Below are positions 12,541 through 25,888 of a stretch of DNA of 64,000 nucleotides, piece after piece; the first letter of the stretch is position 1; the number at the start of each line of letters is the position of its first letter. The position numbers were made by a program, and so were the translations under genes. The DNA comes from Owenia fusiformis (lineage: Eukaryota > Annelida > Polychaeta > Sabellida > Oweniidae). Under the pieces are notes generated by a model. It made no database searches and was not told the DNA's origin. It worked only from the letters and a program-made list of their open reading frames with translations. Where the stretch lies: contig CAIIXF020000007.1 in NCBI GenBank assembly GCA_903813345.2, positions 35,926,538 through 35,990,537 on the forward strand. The letters run 5' to 3'.

Positions 12541-14904
12541 TTAAATGTTCAACATGGGAATCAGGAACAATATGAAACATATTCAACTAACTCAACTTGA
12601 TAGTCTATATAAACATCCCTTAACCTTATCTTTCCCACCTCTAAAGCTTTCACCTAATTATTAATTAACTTTAGCACTTTTCTGCTGCATCAAGCTGTCA
12701 CTTGGGCCAATTAGCAATCTATGCATGCCCTGATTGGAGTTAATATTCAAATCAAATGTCTATGTTAAGTGAAATACATCCATAGGTTGAGCAGTCTTGA
12801 TCAAAATGAACTAATTTAAGAAATGATAACAAGTTAAAACAATTTTTAGTTATGTTAGTATCTGTTTCCTAGACATAAGTACCTTGGTTGTTTAAATCAC
12901 ATACAACAGGATAAAACAAAGCACTTGAATTCTAATTTATCCTGGTTTGACTTGCAACACATTTCGAAAAACTTACCCCAAAGCAAAAATCAGATTCTGG
13001 TATATCCTATAACTGTAAACCTCTATGATCAGAACTGATTGGTATGCAAAAAATGAACTTGAATTGAGTATTTTTGATCACAGCAGATTGATAGATTTCG
13101 ACAGTTTCTAATTACTAAGCAGAATGAATAATATTTGGTTAAAACAATAGAACTTAGATGATAAATAAAAGTTAATTACGATGTTCTCATTAACATACAA
13201 TGATATCTCACATGTCATACATTTGCCTTTCAGAGGTTACCAACCATGAATTTTGCCTCAGAAATCACATACAGTTTTTGAAGTGCTACTTCTGTATGGT
13301 AAATGCACATGCATTGGAATGGCATATAAATCTTTAAAAGTGAACCGAAATCAGTAATTAATTTGGCAAGGGTCAATTTAAGTTAGTTAAATCTGCCAAC
13401 CATGCCCCGAGAGGGTCAGAAAAAATAAAGTCTCACCCATATTGACCCACATTGCCTTGAAAAGCTATTAGTTCTAAGTGCTTTTGAACATAAAGTTTAT
13501 ATATCCTTTAAACGACTTTTTAACTGTTTGGCCAATTTGTCCATACACATAAAAATGAATGAAAAAACAAATTACCCCCCCAAACTCTCTCTCGCCATCA
13601 GTAGAAACAACCATATTAACCAAATCTTTTTCAAAAAGGCAGGGGGTTTGACCAAATACAAAGGTTATATTATCCCCCCCCCCCGCAATCCCTCCTAACA
13701 AATTAAAAGACCACAACAGAGATGCCATCCATTCCAACCATTTGATTTTGCTTTCAAAAGAGAGATTCATGTATATTATGCACTAGACTTTCACAGTCAG
13801 GGTATACAAATGCCAGATTATGTGAAACATACTAACAAATTCTGCTGACAAGAATAAGTATTGTTAATCCTCTCTATTCTCTACCTAAATGTCATTCTTA
13901 CTAATAGCATGGTCTAATTAAAGCCCATCTTAGTTCACATTAGAATTCCTTATACACAATATCGTGCGACATCCTACATCAAGTTTAATAGAGATTTCTC
14001 GCATGATGCGCAAGGTTTAATTACAAAATAGAGTCTTATGTCGTGTGATATATTGCTCAAGTCCCCATGGAAATACCATTTATTCTAGTTTATATGGAAT
14101 GTGTTCATTATTTTTCCTTGATATATAGCTCTTGGGTTCTACTTTAGGGATAGGCAAAGAGAGAGGTGAGACAATGTTCCTGTTGTAAGTATTAACCACA
14201 TTAAAAAGTATCAACATTATGTCATTAAATGTATTTCATTACCGTATATAAAAGAATGGTAATAATATTATGGGGAGGGGTGGACTGACTTTTTCACATC
14301 AGCCCTTAGCACAGGATTTCATTCTGTATTTTCATTAACTAATATCATTTTAGAAATCTTTGTATAGATTTACAATTGTAAAAGCTAGTTTTTAATTTTA
14401 TTACATTTATCTAAGGGGTCTTCGGAAACAGATGACATCTAAATTTTAGAGTCCCCTATATTTGCATACATCTGTGCTTTGGTATACCATCCCATTAAAA
14501 GACTCAAACCCAGAATTCATCATTTATAAAACAAAATGGCTTACAATTTTTTATTTCAAAAAATACAAAATAGCATGAAGGAAGAAACTTATTTACAAGT
14601 CGATAATAATTATTCAAATTTAAAATTTCATAATTGTATTATAAAAGTTGAAATTGTTAAAATATGAAAAAGAATAGATTTTCTTCTTTGGTTACTCCAG
14701 CAAGAACATTATTTATGTGCTCTTTATCTTCTCATATAAATTGACATGGGTCAAGCTGACATTGGACTAGAGGAAGCAGATGGTACATTGTTGTCAAGGT
14801 TACCGCATCAATACTCAGATAAATACATTTGTCACCCGGGCTCGGGTCAGATCCTTAAAGAAGATGGCAATACCTTGTGAAGGCCCCTAAGCACCCTAGG
14901 CAGA

Positions 14905-15063
14905 TATAGTAAAACCTGTCTTTACCTAAACACCACTGGAGCAAGCCAAAAGTGTTCACATTAGCAGATGTCCACAAGGTTTTTATGAATGGGAGAGTAC
15001 AGAATTAGAACAGGGAGAAAGTGTTCATATTGAGGGGTGTTCAGATACACAAGTTTTACTGTA
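14905..15063. mobile_element. Pogo-like MITE (opposite orientation)
   Basis: TATAGTAAAACCTGTCTTTACC opens the copy; AAGTGTTCACATTAGCAG and GTGTTCATATTGAGGGGTG lie inside; AAGTTTTACTGTA closes it. Confidence 0.82.
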
Positions 15064-15444
15064 TACACATAAGAGCTTCTCATTAAAAGAGAACAATTCA
15101 ATAAAATAAAAGTCTGTAACACAAGTCTGCCCTCGGGAACTAGCTGACATTCAATATTGTAATCTCCCCGCTTGGAACTGAGTCATGTAAGAAGAATATA
15201 CAATTATTATATGGAATAATTAAACATCACTTGAGGCCAATCAGGACATTTTCATTGCATTTAAGAACGTATAGCTGGGAATGTTAGGTGTGAATAAAGG
15301 ATGGGTATTTGTCATAAACTTTTTAATGTTATTTTATTTTACTTGATAAGATGTTCTGAGAAGTATGTATTCTGAGAAGTGAGCATAATTATTGATTATA
15401 CTCAAGTACATGTTGTACTTCTTACTAACTGGCTAATATAGGGA

Positions 15445-15545
15445 GTTACATCTTGCTTATGGTGTTACATCCTGCTATAGGGTGTTACATATTCCTGCAA
15501 GGTGTTACATATTGCTATTAGGTGTTACATATTGCTACACGGTGC
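15445..15545. repeat. ~21-bp tandem repeat, 5 copies
   Basis: Units resemble GGTGTTACATATTGCTATTA, with variation after TTACAT. Confidence 0.85.
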
Positions 15546-16086
15546 CTTCAGTTGGTTATATTGTTATCTTAATACCTAACCAGTAAACTAGTATTACTCA
15601 GAATCTAATTGAATCACAAGATTTCATACCCTGAATGTGCCTCATTTTGCTACACTACCTCTTAGTATTACAGATGATTTCAAGCTGATATGATCTTTAA
15701 TCAGCCTAAAATTGATTCTAAACTGTTCAACCAGATAGGACTAACCAGTCTTAAACATAAAGCACATTGCCTTTTGTGTGAGTTTTGATTGGATGTGAAA
15801 TGTCCACTTATATGAGCAGATAGACATAATCAAAGAATCACCTCTCGTAGTAAGAGTAGATGTGACATCTAGCTCTGGTGAAGGGTATATGTTTTGGTAA
15901 CAACTTCTTGGAAAATCAAAATCCTGAATTCATAACGTGTTCAGGAAATGGAGCGATAACTGGATAAGAATTAATTAGAGTACAAGATTAGGTCATCCTA
16001 CCTTATCAAGTTCTCTCTATGTATATTATTATAATGTCTTAAGATCATCCTACGCTGTTGTTACCTTCAACTTGTCTTATATCGAG

Positions 16087-16185
16087 CCAATCAAGCCCCT
16101 AGCCAGCTTTTGCCAAGGATCTCTGTTTTTCAAAACAATTCAGGGGGTTCATGTTTGACAACTTTGGCCCAAAATCAACCCCTCC
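16087..16185. mobile_element. CGTAGCCAG MITE, half copy
   Basis: AAGCCCCTAGCCAGCTTTTGCC is followed by GGGGGTTCATGTTTGACAAC and TTTGGCCCAAAATC. The distal half is missing. Confidence 0.65.
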
Positions 16186-17111
16186 CATCTTCTGTTCTTT
16201 TTAAAGACTACCTTCTAGTTAGTCCAGCACCAAGTCCCTCTTTTCCTACTTCAGCCCCTTCTATATGATCAAACACAATACGGGATAATGTCCAATTATC
16301 AACATTCATGAAAACGCAGTGTTAATTATTTCACTTTGGTTTGCCCCCCCCCCCCCCCCGATATAAAGAAATTTCAAAATGTTGATTAGTCTTTCAATAT
16401 ATTTTTACAATGTATGTGGAAAAATCCAATGCTCTTTGCTAAGAAAATCATCATTTACCCTTTTCCCTAACACAATTAACTTCTTTCACAATTGTTGATA
16501 ATTGGGTACCCAACTAAAAGGACCCTAGGTTAGGTACAAGTGAACTAAATAGAATGATGTATCTCTCCTATCTTTTCATATAAACGTCATGACGTCCTAA
16601 GGCAATTAACTCGTCCTGTCTACATCTGGGAACCACAACCAAAATTACGCTCAAAATTTTTAGAATCTAAAAAACAGAACAGAAACATACCTTATAACCA
16701 GCAGCAGATAGAAACCGATGAAATTCAAACACAATATTTTCCCAGAATTCCCTTAATGTTGCATTTTTAGGATATCTGTTTTTGCCAGACAGGTTTTGTT
16801 AATGTGTACAAATTGCACGTTTGATTCTGTGGTTATGTTGTACTTTGACTTTACAAACGTGTAGGCTGACATGGTACTCAGGAAATTTAAGAACATTGTT
16901 CACTGAAACTAATTTAATGATTGTGGTTCCTAGCAGGATAAACACTCATGTTGGAGATATTTCAAACATGTGTATGCTAACACGTGAACCTGGTATAAAA
17001 TTCCACAATATTAACTCCAATAAGAAAATAACAGCTCAATACTGATTTAACCAGATATTTCTAAATTCCTTTGCTGTATTTTTAAGAGTCTCTATTTAAT
17101 GTTTTGGGGAC

Positions 17112-17289
17112 ATGTCGGGCGAACCCCCCCCCCTGGCCAAAAATTCTTTCAAAATCATGCAGTTTTTCACCATTTTGAGCACTTCTCAAGTGATTTAGCC
17201 ATATTTGGGCCAGAATTTTCAAATGTGAACTCCCCCTGGAACTTTTTGAAAACTGAACCCCCCCTTGGCAAATCCTGGCTACGGGCCTG
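17112..17289. mobile_element. CGTAGCCAG MITE, left end lost
   Basis: It runs from CCCCCCTGGCCAAAAATTC through the family core to AAATCCTGGCTACGGGCCTG. The open frame here (17099-17290) is MITE sequence, not a gene. Confidence 0.85.
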
Positions 17290-17835
17290 ATATGCCTTAT
17301 ATTTCAGAGGGTTTATTTGTTAGGCCCTCCCTATCATACAGAGTATTACTCCACATCCTCTTATCAAACGCCAAATTGGAAATTAAGCAGATTATTTGAC
17401 AGATATCAGGTCAACATGTAGATTTAAGGCACTTCAACAATAAAAAGAAATCTAATAAAAATGCAAATGTTTGCACTCGAGTGTTTTGTGAAGGATTGAA
17501 ATTCTAGATGGATAAATTAAACATATCATTTCTGTTTACTCATAATGAATATCTCTATGATGGATTTCATAAAAAGTGGTGACATTACTTACCTTAAGAT
17601 TAGATCAGTTTACACAAAGTATTATACTCCTCCAGATCCTTTAAATATGACTGTCAGGATAAATTCAATATCTCGTTTTTACATCAAGCAAGAATAAATC
17701 ATTTTTGGTTTCATTAAAATATGAATTCATGTAGATTTCCAGTAATTGATTGTTATCCGTCTCTGCTTTTCAAAATTCAAGCTGTTGCTTGTGTTTCTGA
17801 CTCAACTTCTCTGTCTGAATGGCCTATCTAAAATA

Positions 17836-18021
17836 TACAGTCAAACCTGTATATATGAACACTTCTGTAATACAAACACCTCAATATGAACACTCTCACA
17901 TTCCAAATCTTGTAATCTACCATTGACTTCCTTATTAAAGAAATTTTGAAATATGAATGACTGCTATTCCGAGCACTTTAAGTCTGTCCCAGTAGCGTTC
18001 GGATTAGATGGTTTTACTGTA
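17836..18021. mobile_element. Pogo-like MITE
   Basis: The termini are TACAGTCAAACCTGTATAT and AGATGGTTTTACTGTA. The interior has the family order of GAACAC motifs and a CCATTGACTTCC spacer. Confidence 0.85.
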
Positions 18022-18795
18022 CTATAATAGTATTTTTAGTAGGTTTGACTCATGTTTGACTACTCATAGGAAAACACATATATCACAGCAGAGCTCAATT
18101 CCAGTGGTGTTTTGAGGTATAGAGACCAGCAGTGAAACTACTTACATCACACTAGGGCACTGTTAGGGTATATTGGATTCCGCTTTGTTGATTTTAACTA
18201 GTTATATTATAGGTGATGTTTCCAAAGTTATCTTGACATATATTATATACTGTACATAGCCTTTCTGTAACTAAAAAACTACATTTTTCATTTATTTGTA
18301 AAGAAATATAGCAAACTCCATTTACTATCTAAATGTTTAACCATCGGATGCCCCAATATTCTCAAGGTATTACACTCTCCTTAGCTTCCCATTATCTAAT
18401 TTGAAATTAACATTTCCATGATTTTTTCCCACTAGAGTTGAAGCACACCAGACCTTGGCAACAAGGTACACAACCTAGGAGTAAAACATCACAGTTGCCA
18501 TGGTAATGTTACACAAACAGAGAGGAATCGCAAGGAAAAAAAAGAAGCCCATTCCCAGAATTCAACTATTTCGATGTATCCAATACAAAATCAGTAATTT
18601 TATTCAGAATCTTAGAAATTTAACCTAATATAAGCGTGACCTCGACACCAACTTCATCAGGGGAATGTATAATTTTTGGTACATAGCCATAGGGTTAGCA
18701 GGTTAGTAACTACTTCAAACACTTTTAATAATTCACATGTGAAATTAGGGAAATATGAACAAATGTGAACAAATATGAACTCAGTCTCATTAATA

Positions 18796-19043
18796 CAGGC
18801 ATGAGGCAGGTGAGGCAATTTGCCTCACCAAAACTGAAACATTTTTTGACAAAAGTGCAGAAATAAAATCTAAGAGTACGTAGTATATTTTCTCATTTGT
18901 AAATAATTACAAATCATCACTGGGCCTCTAAGAAGACCAGTTTTTATACTGATAGAGCGACCCAGAATAAATTTAAGTTTTCCAAATTCAATTATCCTTT
19001 AGCCTCATCTGTATAAATTTGCCTCACCTACTTATGCCCCTGC
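18796..19043. mobile_element. GGTGAGGCAAATT element, copy 1
   Basis: AGGCATGAGGCAGGTGAGGC at the left and TTGCCTCACCTACTTATGCC at the right are inverted ends. A second copy lies near 58.2 kb. Confidence 0.7.
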
Positions 19044-20010
19044 TATTAGAGTATTTATTCTCAATATTTCACCATAATGGTTCGAGTACGAGTATGTCGG
19101 GGACAGATACAATCATATCTTTTGTATCAATTCCTTTTGCAATGTATGAACAGACCATTAAAGCTGAATAGGGTGTTTTCATTAGCGAAATAAACATTAG
19201 TAAATCAACAATATTAGCCTGATTTACAGTAGGCACAAGTCGTGTTTTACCCCATGTTCTAAAACAGAGCATAGTTAACCCTTTAACCCCTGAATTCCTG
19301 TGTGATGAATGTACCCAGAAATAAATAAGATGAAGGGTTAATTCAGGTTACTCTGAGTTATGAGGGACAAGATAAATGAGGGTGAAAAGTTGAAAGATAT
19401 GTTTTTAGTTAAATCAATGAAAATCATTTTTTAATATAAAAGATTTTATGACATTACCCTACCATGTTTTGCTCAGTGTTATAAGTACATGTATATGTAA
19501 CTTCCTGATATTTGAGGTTGAGAAAAATGATTTTATCTTACTTGATAGACCTTCCTTGATTGATAGGGTTAATGGTTGATTGGTTGGATTAGACTGGGGT
19601 AATTATTATTGATTGGTAGGACCAAAATTATTGGTAAGTAATAAGTATGACATATTCTGATTCTGATTTACCATACCCTTTTTTAAACACACATCACTGT
19701 GTGCGAAGCAAGCCCTAAAAATTGTCGTTTTGGGGGTTCACCCCTGTAATTTTTTTAAAATTTACATTGTATATGGTGCAATCTAGGCATTTCAAATTAT
19801 AATTTGTTAATGTTTTTTCAACAATTTTTACAAAATTGCTATTTTCTTTTTCGCACCCCCTGGCTATGACCATGGTACCAGAATTCTTCCTTTAAGAAGA
19901 TGTAAATGTTCTCCTAAATTTATGTTTGAAACACTTGACCTGCCACAACACTGTACCAGAAGCGCAATGGTCCATTTGGAGGCAATGGTTCAACACTAAC
20001 ATGTCTGATG

Positions 20011-20358
20011 CAGTGGCGTAGCGTGGCAATTTTACTAGGGGACGCAAAATTCCAAAATTGGGATGGGGGGGGTTACCCGATACGCATTCATTTCCACTTG
20101 AAGTTTACTCATAAGTACTCATTATAAGTCTTGTAGAAATTCAAGCAAAAATATTTAATGTATCGTTAAGAATGAATGGAGAAATCTAGCTAATTTATTT
20201 AGGATCCAGGAAGTTCAAAGATACGAAATGATAAGGTTGAACAATGGCTTTGCTTATTAAAACTTGAGAAATTTAGAATTTCCTAATATTCAGATAAACA
20301 TTGGATTGTTCCAGTGGACGCATTTGCGTACTTTGCGTAAACGACGCTACGCCACTGG
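20011..20358. mobile_element. CAGTGGCGTAGCG element (348 bp)
   Basis: The terminal inverted repeats are CAGTGGCGTAGCGTGG and CGACGCTACGCCACTG (14 bp perfect), with GATG on both sides. It is non-autonomous. The open frame starting at 20301 begins inside its right end. Confidence 0.88.
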
Positions 20359-22272
20359 ATGATTATGTTAGGGTTAACAACATCAAAAGCAAGGATTACA
20401 AAGTTTTTACTTCAACACATAACATCTTGAACTTATCAATTTGGAATTGTTCTAAGGAGTCTGGATTCATAGATAAGGACCCCTTGAGTAGACATAAAAG
20501 TGAGATGAATGTAATATTTAAAATAATTAAGATTCAAGAGCTGTGGTATGTTTAATTCATAAACTTATGCTAAGTAAAACAACTAACATAGTATAGTAAA
20601 CTGTATATGGACCACTTATTTCAAACACTACATACATATAAGGATATCAAATGAACTTATCCTGAGGTCACGAAATCGAGAAAAGTAGAAAACACACCCT
20701 GAATACTAAATACAAATGTATACCATATGAAATTATAACACATAATTCAAGGTATTTAATGAAGTTTTTTACAAAAATAAAATTGAAAAAATAATACAAA
20801 CTATTGAAAGTTTGTAAGGTTAGCGGAAATTCAATAAATAAATAAAAACCTACAATACCTGTTCTTATATACTATATTCAATATATCCAATATATGTTTT
20901 TAGAATTAGGCTGCGACTAAATCCACATCTCAAGTCAAAATATTTTAGAATAAATGTTTTCATCTACATGAACTATGAATGTTTTATCTACTACTAACTT
21001 TGAGCTTTTATGAATCAGTAAAACAATGTTCACTTCAAACTCCTACTGCTAGTAATGCTAATAGACACCCCTTACCATTCAACTCTCAAAAGATCCAGCT
21101 GTCGAAAATGCAACTTAACCATTACTGGTATACTCAAGCTAGGCACTTATGTGAGGTTATTGGGACCACAGTTGGCAACTTTAACCTGGGGCCAAAAGTA
21201 TTTTTAAAAACTACAGAAAAAAATAATTGTCATAATAAGTCAAATTATCTCCATGGCAATGATGCAAATAGCCTGAGTCCACTGACTCTAACTTTTGAAA
21301 AGGTGAAGACTGGTTTTTATCTTATCCCAACAAACACTTTCATCTTCTGAAGAACAAAAAACAAAATACCAGCCTGATAAGAAAATAGCTACTTAACACT
21401 GCATCTTATAAAAATAAAACATTTTAGGCAATTAAGAACTGGGCTTATTAAAACAAAATGTTTTATTTTTGTAATTACGGTTGTTACTTGTTGTAGTATT
21501 AGGGTGTAATTATGAAACAACTGGAAACATTAATAACCCTGATATGGATCAAATGGGAAATAGATGCGTTGCTATGGCAACTGGTGCCAGGTTTGATTGT
21601 GGGGAGGAAGATACATGAGATAGATGATAGAATGGGTTTCTGGGCCAAGGTCTACAGGTAATTACAAGGATAAAGTAAGATATAGAATTGTACCCCTGCA
21701 GATAAAACACTGTTGACCCCGTGGATTCTCCCAATATCTCCATTTGACGCCATTTTTAATGATCTTATTTTTTGACGATATTTTAACATTTGTTTAGAGT
21801 TAAACAGGAGACTCACAAAGGCAAATATATGTATACACGATTTGGACTTTACAAGGGCAGATACAACCCATTTTAGTACATCCACTGGCATGACAAATGA
21901 TCCCATCTGGTGTATATAACTCTCTTATGTGATAAATTGCTTATGCTCTAATAATTGTCTAATAAAACATAAAACCCAGAATAAAACATTTGGCTAAAAC
22001 GTGTACCACATGGGAAGCACATGAGTAAGAATCAATTATCCGTCATCATAGACTCTAAAATGAATAAATAAATTATTGATTTAGAAAAAAATCTGTCTGT
22101 CTCCTGATCCCATTTCCTGATCATTATGATATATTATTATTTCATTAACTATTATTTTGCTGTCTGATTCACATATGCAGCCTCACAGAAACTCAGTCTA
22201 GCATATAGCCCCGTAAAACACCCAGTGAGAGTATAATTCCATGTTAATCAATAGATTAGAGGCCTCAAGTTG

Positions 22273-22385
22273 AGCCAATTTTTGTGACTGCTCATTAGAC
22301 TGTATAAAAACATTACTTCATAAAAGTGAGAAAATGAGCATTTTTTGTGGCTACTCATCAGACTGATTCCACCAAATATGATATC
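22273..22385. repeat. Short direct duplication
   Basis: CAATTTTTGTGACTGCTCAT and CATTTTTTGTGGCTACTCAT, each followed by AGACTG, about 64 bp apart. Confidence 0.5.
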
Positions 22386-23059
22386 ATAAAAACAAGCCTT
22401 CAAAAGTGTGGGAATATTTCAATATTTCCTACCACTCATGTTGAGAAAGTTGGTTTGACATGAAGCCTAATTGCCCCTACACTTGAGGATATTTTGAAAT
22501 ACTTGGCAAGATTTTTCATCTAAATTACAGTATAGATGCATGTATCCATGTGAAATATACACCAAAATACATCATCAAATACAAATGATACAATAGATGG
22601 AAGCTCAAATAGAAATATACCCTCTCAACTTATGAATACTTACTTATGAATTATGTGTAATAAAAATACCTGACTATAAACAGAAAGGAAAACTAATATG
22701 ACATAATTGACATTCTATGCAGGGGTAACTGTAGCTATATTTTCATAAACTCAAGGGGAGTTGCAATATCTGCAGTCTATCTACAACCAATAGGTCCATT
22801 ATAAAAATATATCAAGAGCTATTTAGAAAAAGGAGAACTCATCTAAAAGTCAATTAAACTGTCGCAATCATACTTGTCAATGATGAGACCATTGTTAATT
22901 GCAGACTTTTATAAAATAGACTAAATTACTTTCCTATTTTCCTGCGTAATAACCAATCAACTTCAAAGACAAACTTCGTACCAGAATAGCTAAAGTTGTA
23001 ATTATGGATGAAATTACCAATGGGTGGGACATATGCTCAAGTTAGTGGTGTTTTATTTG

Positions 23060-23140
23060 ATCATTGATTGATTGTTTGATTGATTGAAGACTTAATTGTT
23101 TGATTGATTGAAGACTTGATTGTTTAATTGATTGTTTGTT
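23060..23140. repeat. TTGATTGATTG microsatellite-like tract
   Basis: Repeated GATTGATTGTTT and GATTGAAGACTTAATTG blocks. Confidence 0.8.
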
Positions 23141-25444
23141 CCTTATTTTAAATAACATAAAATAACAAGACGACAGTAATTTAGCACTTTTCAAAGTATG
23201 ATAAAAATACATCCCCGGTATTTCATGCTTCTAACTCTTCGATAAAAAGATAAAGTGTATCGAAGCTTGAGTTGAATATCTAATACATAGAACAGAGCAT
23301 GACCTGGCATTCTAATAATGCGAACAAAATTAAAACTGACTTATCAACACAATGTAACAGCTTGGTCGGGTTGAATATCAGGAACAACATAGTGTAACTC
23401 CAAATTGTTCGCAACATCCTCCACATTTTCAGGTGATGCTTCATCATTTATCAGTTCAAACAGGAATCAGGTCTTGGCATCTTGACTGTATCAAAATAGA
23501 TTAGATATATCCTAATTAGTAAATAATCACCCCTAAAGAGGAAATAGAATGATAAATCATGAACAAAATCGCTAATATAACCCCTTCAAGGAAATAAGAT
23601 GCTAGACTCCTTTGTAAGCTTGCATAATGTGGTGCCCCTGGTGGAAGAATTTGAGGATCTGAGGCTTACGTTGCTGAGTTCAATCATGATTAGCTAATAT
23701 CTATTAGGATATGCCATATCCTGATCCTAAATGGTCAGAGATCCGTGACAAGAATCAAAATCTTAGTATTAAAAAGGGTAAGTGTACCATTCAAGGTACA
23801 TTAAATATCAAATTCAATCTACCTTGACTCAATGAATGAAACTAGAAGTTGATGGCAAAATGTCAGTGACTCAGGAAATGAAGGAGGTTGATATACACAA
23901 TGCATTAAACACCTATTCATGAAATCACAAAACGGGAAATAACAAATTCGAAACAAATGGCAGAAATGAAAAAAAAGAATCATTTAAGGTTAGGAATGAA
24001 ATGCCAAGGCCAGGAACAGGGTTACAATTATCCAAAAACATAAGAAAACCTGATTTGCATTACTCAAAGTAGAAAGGAGTGAATAGTATCAACTTTTATG
24101 GTGTTTGAGACTGCGTAACAGAATGACCAGTCGAGCAGAATGACCAGTCAAGCAAAGCGACCAGTCATCCATGAGAATATGTCTCATGCAAGGCTAAGCC
24201 CTAAGTAACTGAACAGATTGAATCGCTAGGTATTTCCATGGATAAAACACAGAGCACTATAAACGAAGTAATGCAATAGATACAAGACCCACAAGGTAAA
24301 TGTCCTGAGATGATAATGTCAAAGACTTCCTGCGGGATAACTTGTCAATATTAGTTCAGACATTAGTTCAATAGGTCTCAACACAAAACCCATCCATTAG
24401 CATAGCTACAGCTAGCGTAGATCAGTTCATGAATTCCATGTTTTTTTTATATTGATATTGTAACATTTTTATATATTTTCAAGGTATCCTTCACAAGAAC
24501 CATGCATTTATTTCCTCCATAAACCCCATTCCACATTCAAAAATAGAAACCCTAAATAAGCTACCCAGGAACTCCTATAAATAGCACGTCTGGCAACAAA
24601 AAATGCAAAATTCTAAACGAGAACTAGACCACCAAGCTGACTAACCCAGAAACACATGGATATTGAAAACACGTCTATCTACCTGCGGCGCAATTGTCAG
24701 ATGTTACTTCAATTCAGCATAATAACATTTGTGAAGACATACTGCCATCACGTAAACCACGCTTTATATAGATCTACTAAGACAAAACATATGTGTAAGG
24801 ATTCAAGCAGATATCTTATAAAGCGTTTATGGGATTGGATCAGAGCTGAATGTGCAATAACGGAAAAACTAATACAACTAAAATCGCCTTTGTAATTTAA
24901 AGGAATGTAAAACAATCGCAATATTGACCCGTGAAGTAGAACTAAAGTTTAGTGGAACGCAATGCACTTATTGATGTAAACCTCCTGACGAGGCGAATGT
25001 GCTAAATCTCTTTCTGGACAAACCTTTAGAATAAATCTTTGAAAGCACAAATGAAATTGCAAGATGGCCATTAGGTAAATTAAAGAATATGAGTGAGAAA
25101 TGGAAATAATCGGGTCAGATGGACTTGCTATAAATATTTATTTCTAGCACTAACAAACTAAACCAGCCTCTCTGAACTTTTATTGTGTGAAAGCAATAAT
25201 TGATGTTAATTAAATTATGAAAAGCAATTAATTAATTGAATGTTTAATGTGACATTTTTATATTGCTCATTTAGGGAAAGATATGGACATATGTGTAACT
25301 AGGTAATATTTTATATCCCCTCATATATGCTAGGGACCTCTGTTTTATAGGTCAAGTAGGTATATTCTGATACAGAACCCCATCCATTTCTGAAAAACAT
25401 ACCAACTATAGAGTGAGTCTCTTATACAAGCCAGAAAAACCTTG

Positions 25445-25578
25445 TAAGGGGATACCCTGGCCAAAACCCAAAAATTCTTCCAAAACCATGCACTTTTTAA
25501 CCATTCTGAGCATTTTTCAAGTGAATTTGTGCCAACATTGAAAAATGTGAACCCCCTTGGATTTTTGTGAACTCATTT
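25445..25578. mobile_element. CGTAGCCAG MITE fragment
   Basis: CCTGGCCAAAACCCAAAAATTC, CCATTCTGAGCATTTTTCAAG and GTGAACCCCCTTGGATTTT match the family core. Both termini are absent. Confidence 0.7.
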
Positions 25579-25856
25579 TATTAATGGTGGCAGCGTTGGA
25601 ATTCAATTGCATATTTTTGAAGGTTAAAATACAAAGGAAGACAATTGGCATTCAATGTGAAATATATCATTGTTGCAAAACTACTTGATCAATGTGGAAA
25701 TGTCCATCAAACGTATTGATAATAAATACTCAGTGTAAAGTCACCCCAGAGAAAATATCACACGTTAACCTTCAAAAGTAAGATACATTCCAAATCGTAT
25801 ATAAATACAATTCATCTTTTGATGCTAAGCTTCTTATGCAAGGGACTCAAAACTTG

Positions 25857-25888
25857 GAAAAATTGGATTTGTGACAATCCAATTTTTC
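25857..25888. repeat. Perfect 13-bp hairpin
   Basis: GAAAAATTGGATT and AATCCAATTTTTC are perfect inverted repeats around a 6-nt loop, in otherwise plain intron. Confidence 0.7.

Noticed and set aside
13474-13770. 98-codon minus-strand open frame
   Set aside because: It runs through a poly-C tract and has no recognisable motif or supporting splice sites.
17587-17700. Good-looking donor AAG|GTAAGT and upstream acceptor on the minus strand
   Set aside because: The enclosed stretch has stops in all frames before the donor, so it cannot be an internal coding exon.
19695-19870. Possible CGTAGCCAG element (GGGGGTTCACCCC, CGCACCCCCTGGCTATGACC)
   Set aside because: Only the right end resembles the family and the core does not match; too diverged to call.
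20979-21350. 123-codon plus-strand open frame with a hydrophobic start
   Set aside because: The longest open frame outside repeats, but I recognise no domain, see no splice or promoter context, and a chance frame of this size is plausible in 64 kb on six frames.
24656-24895. 79-codon plus-strand open frame
   Set aside because: No recognised domain and no context; treated as chance.
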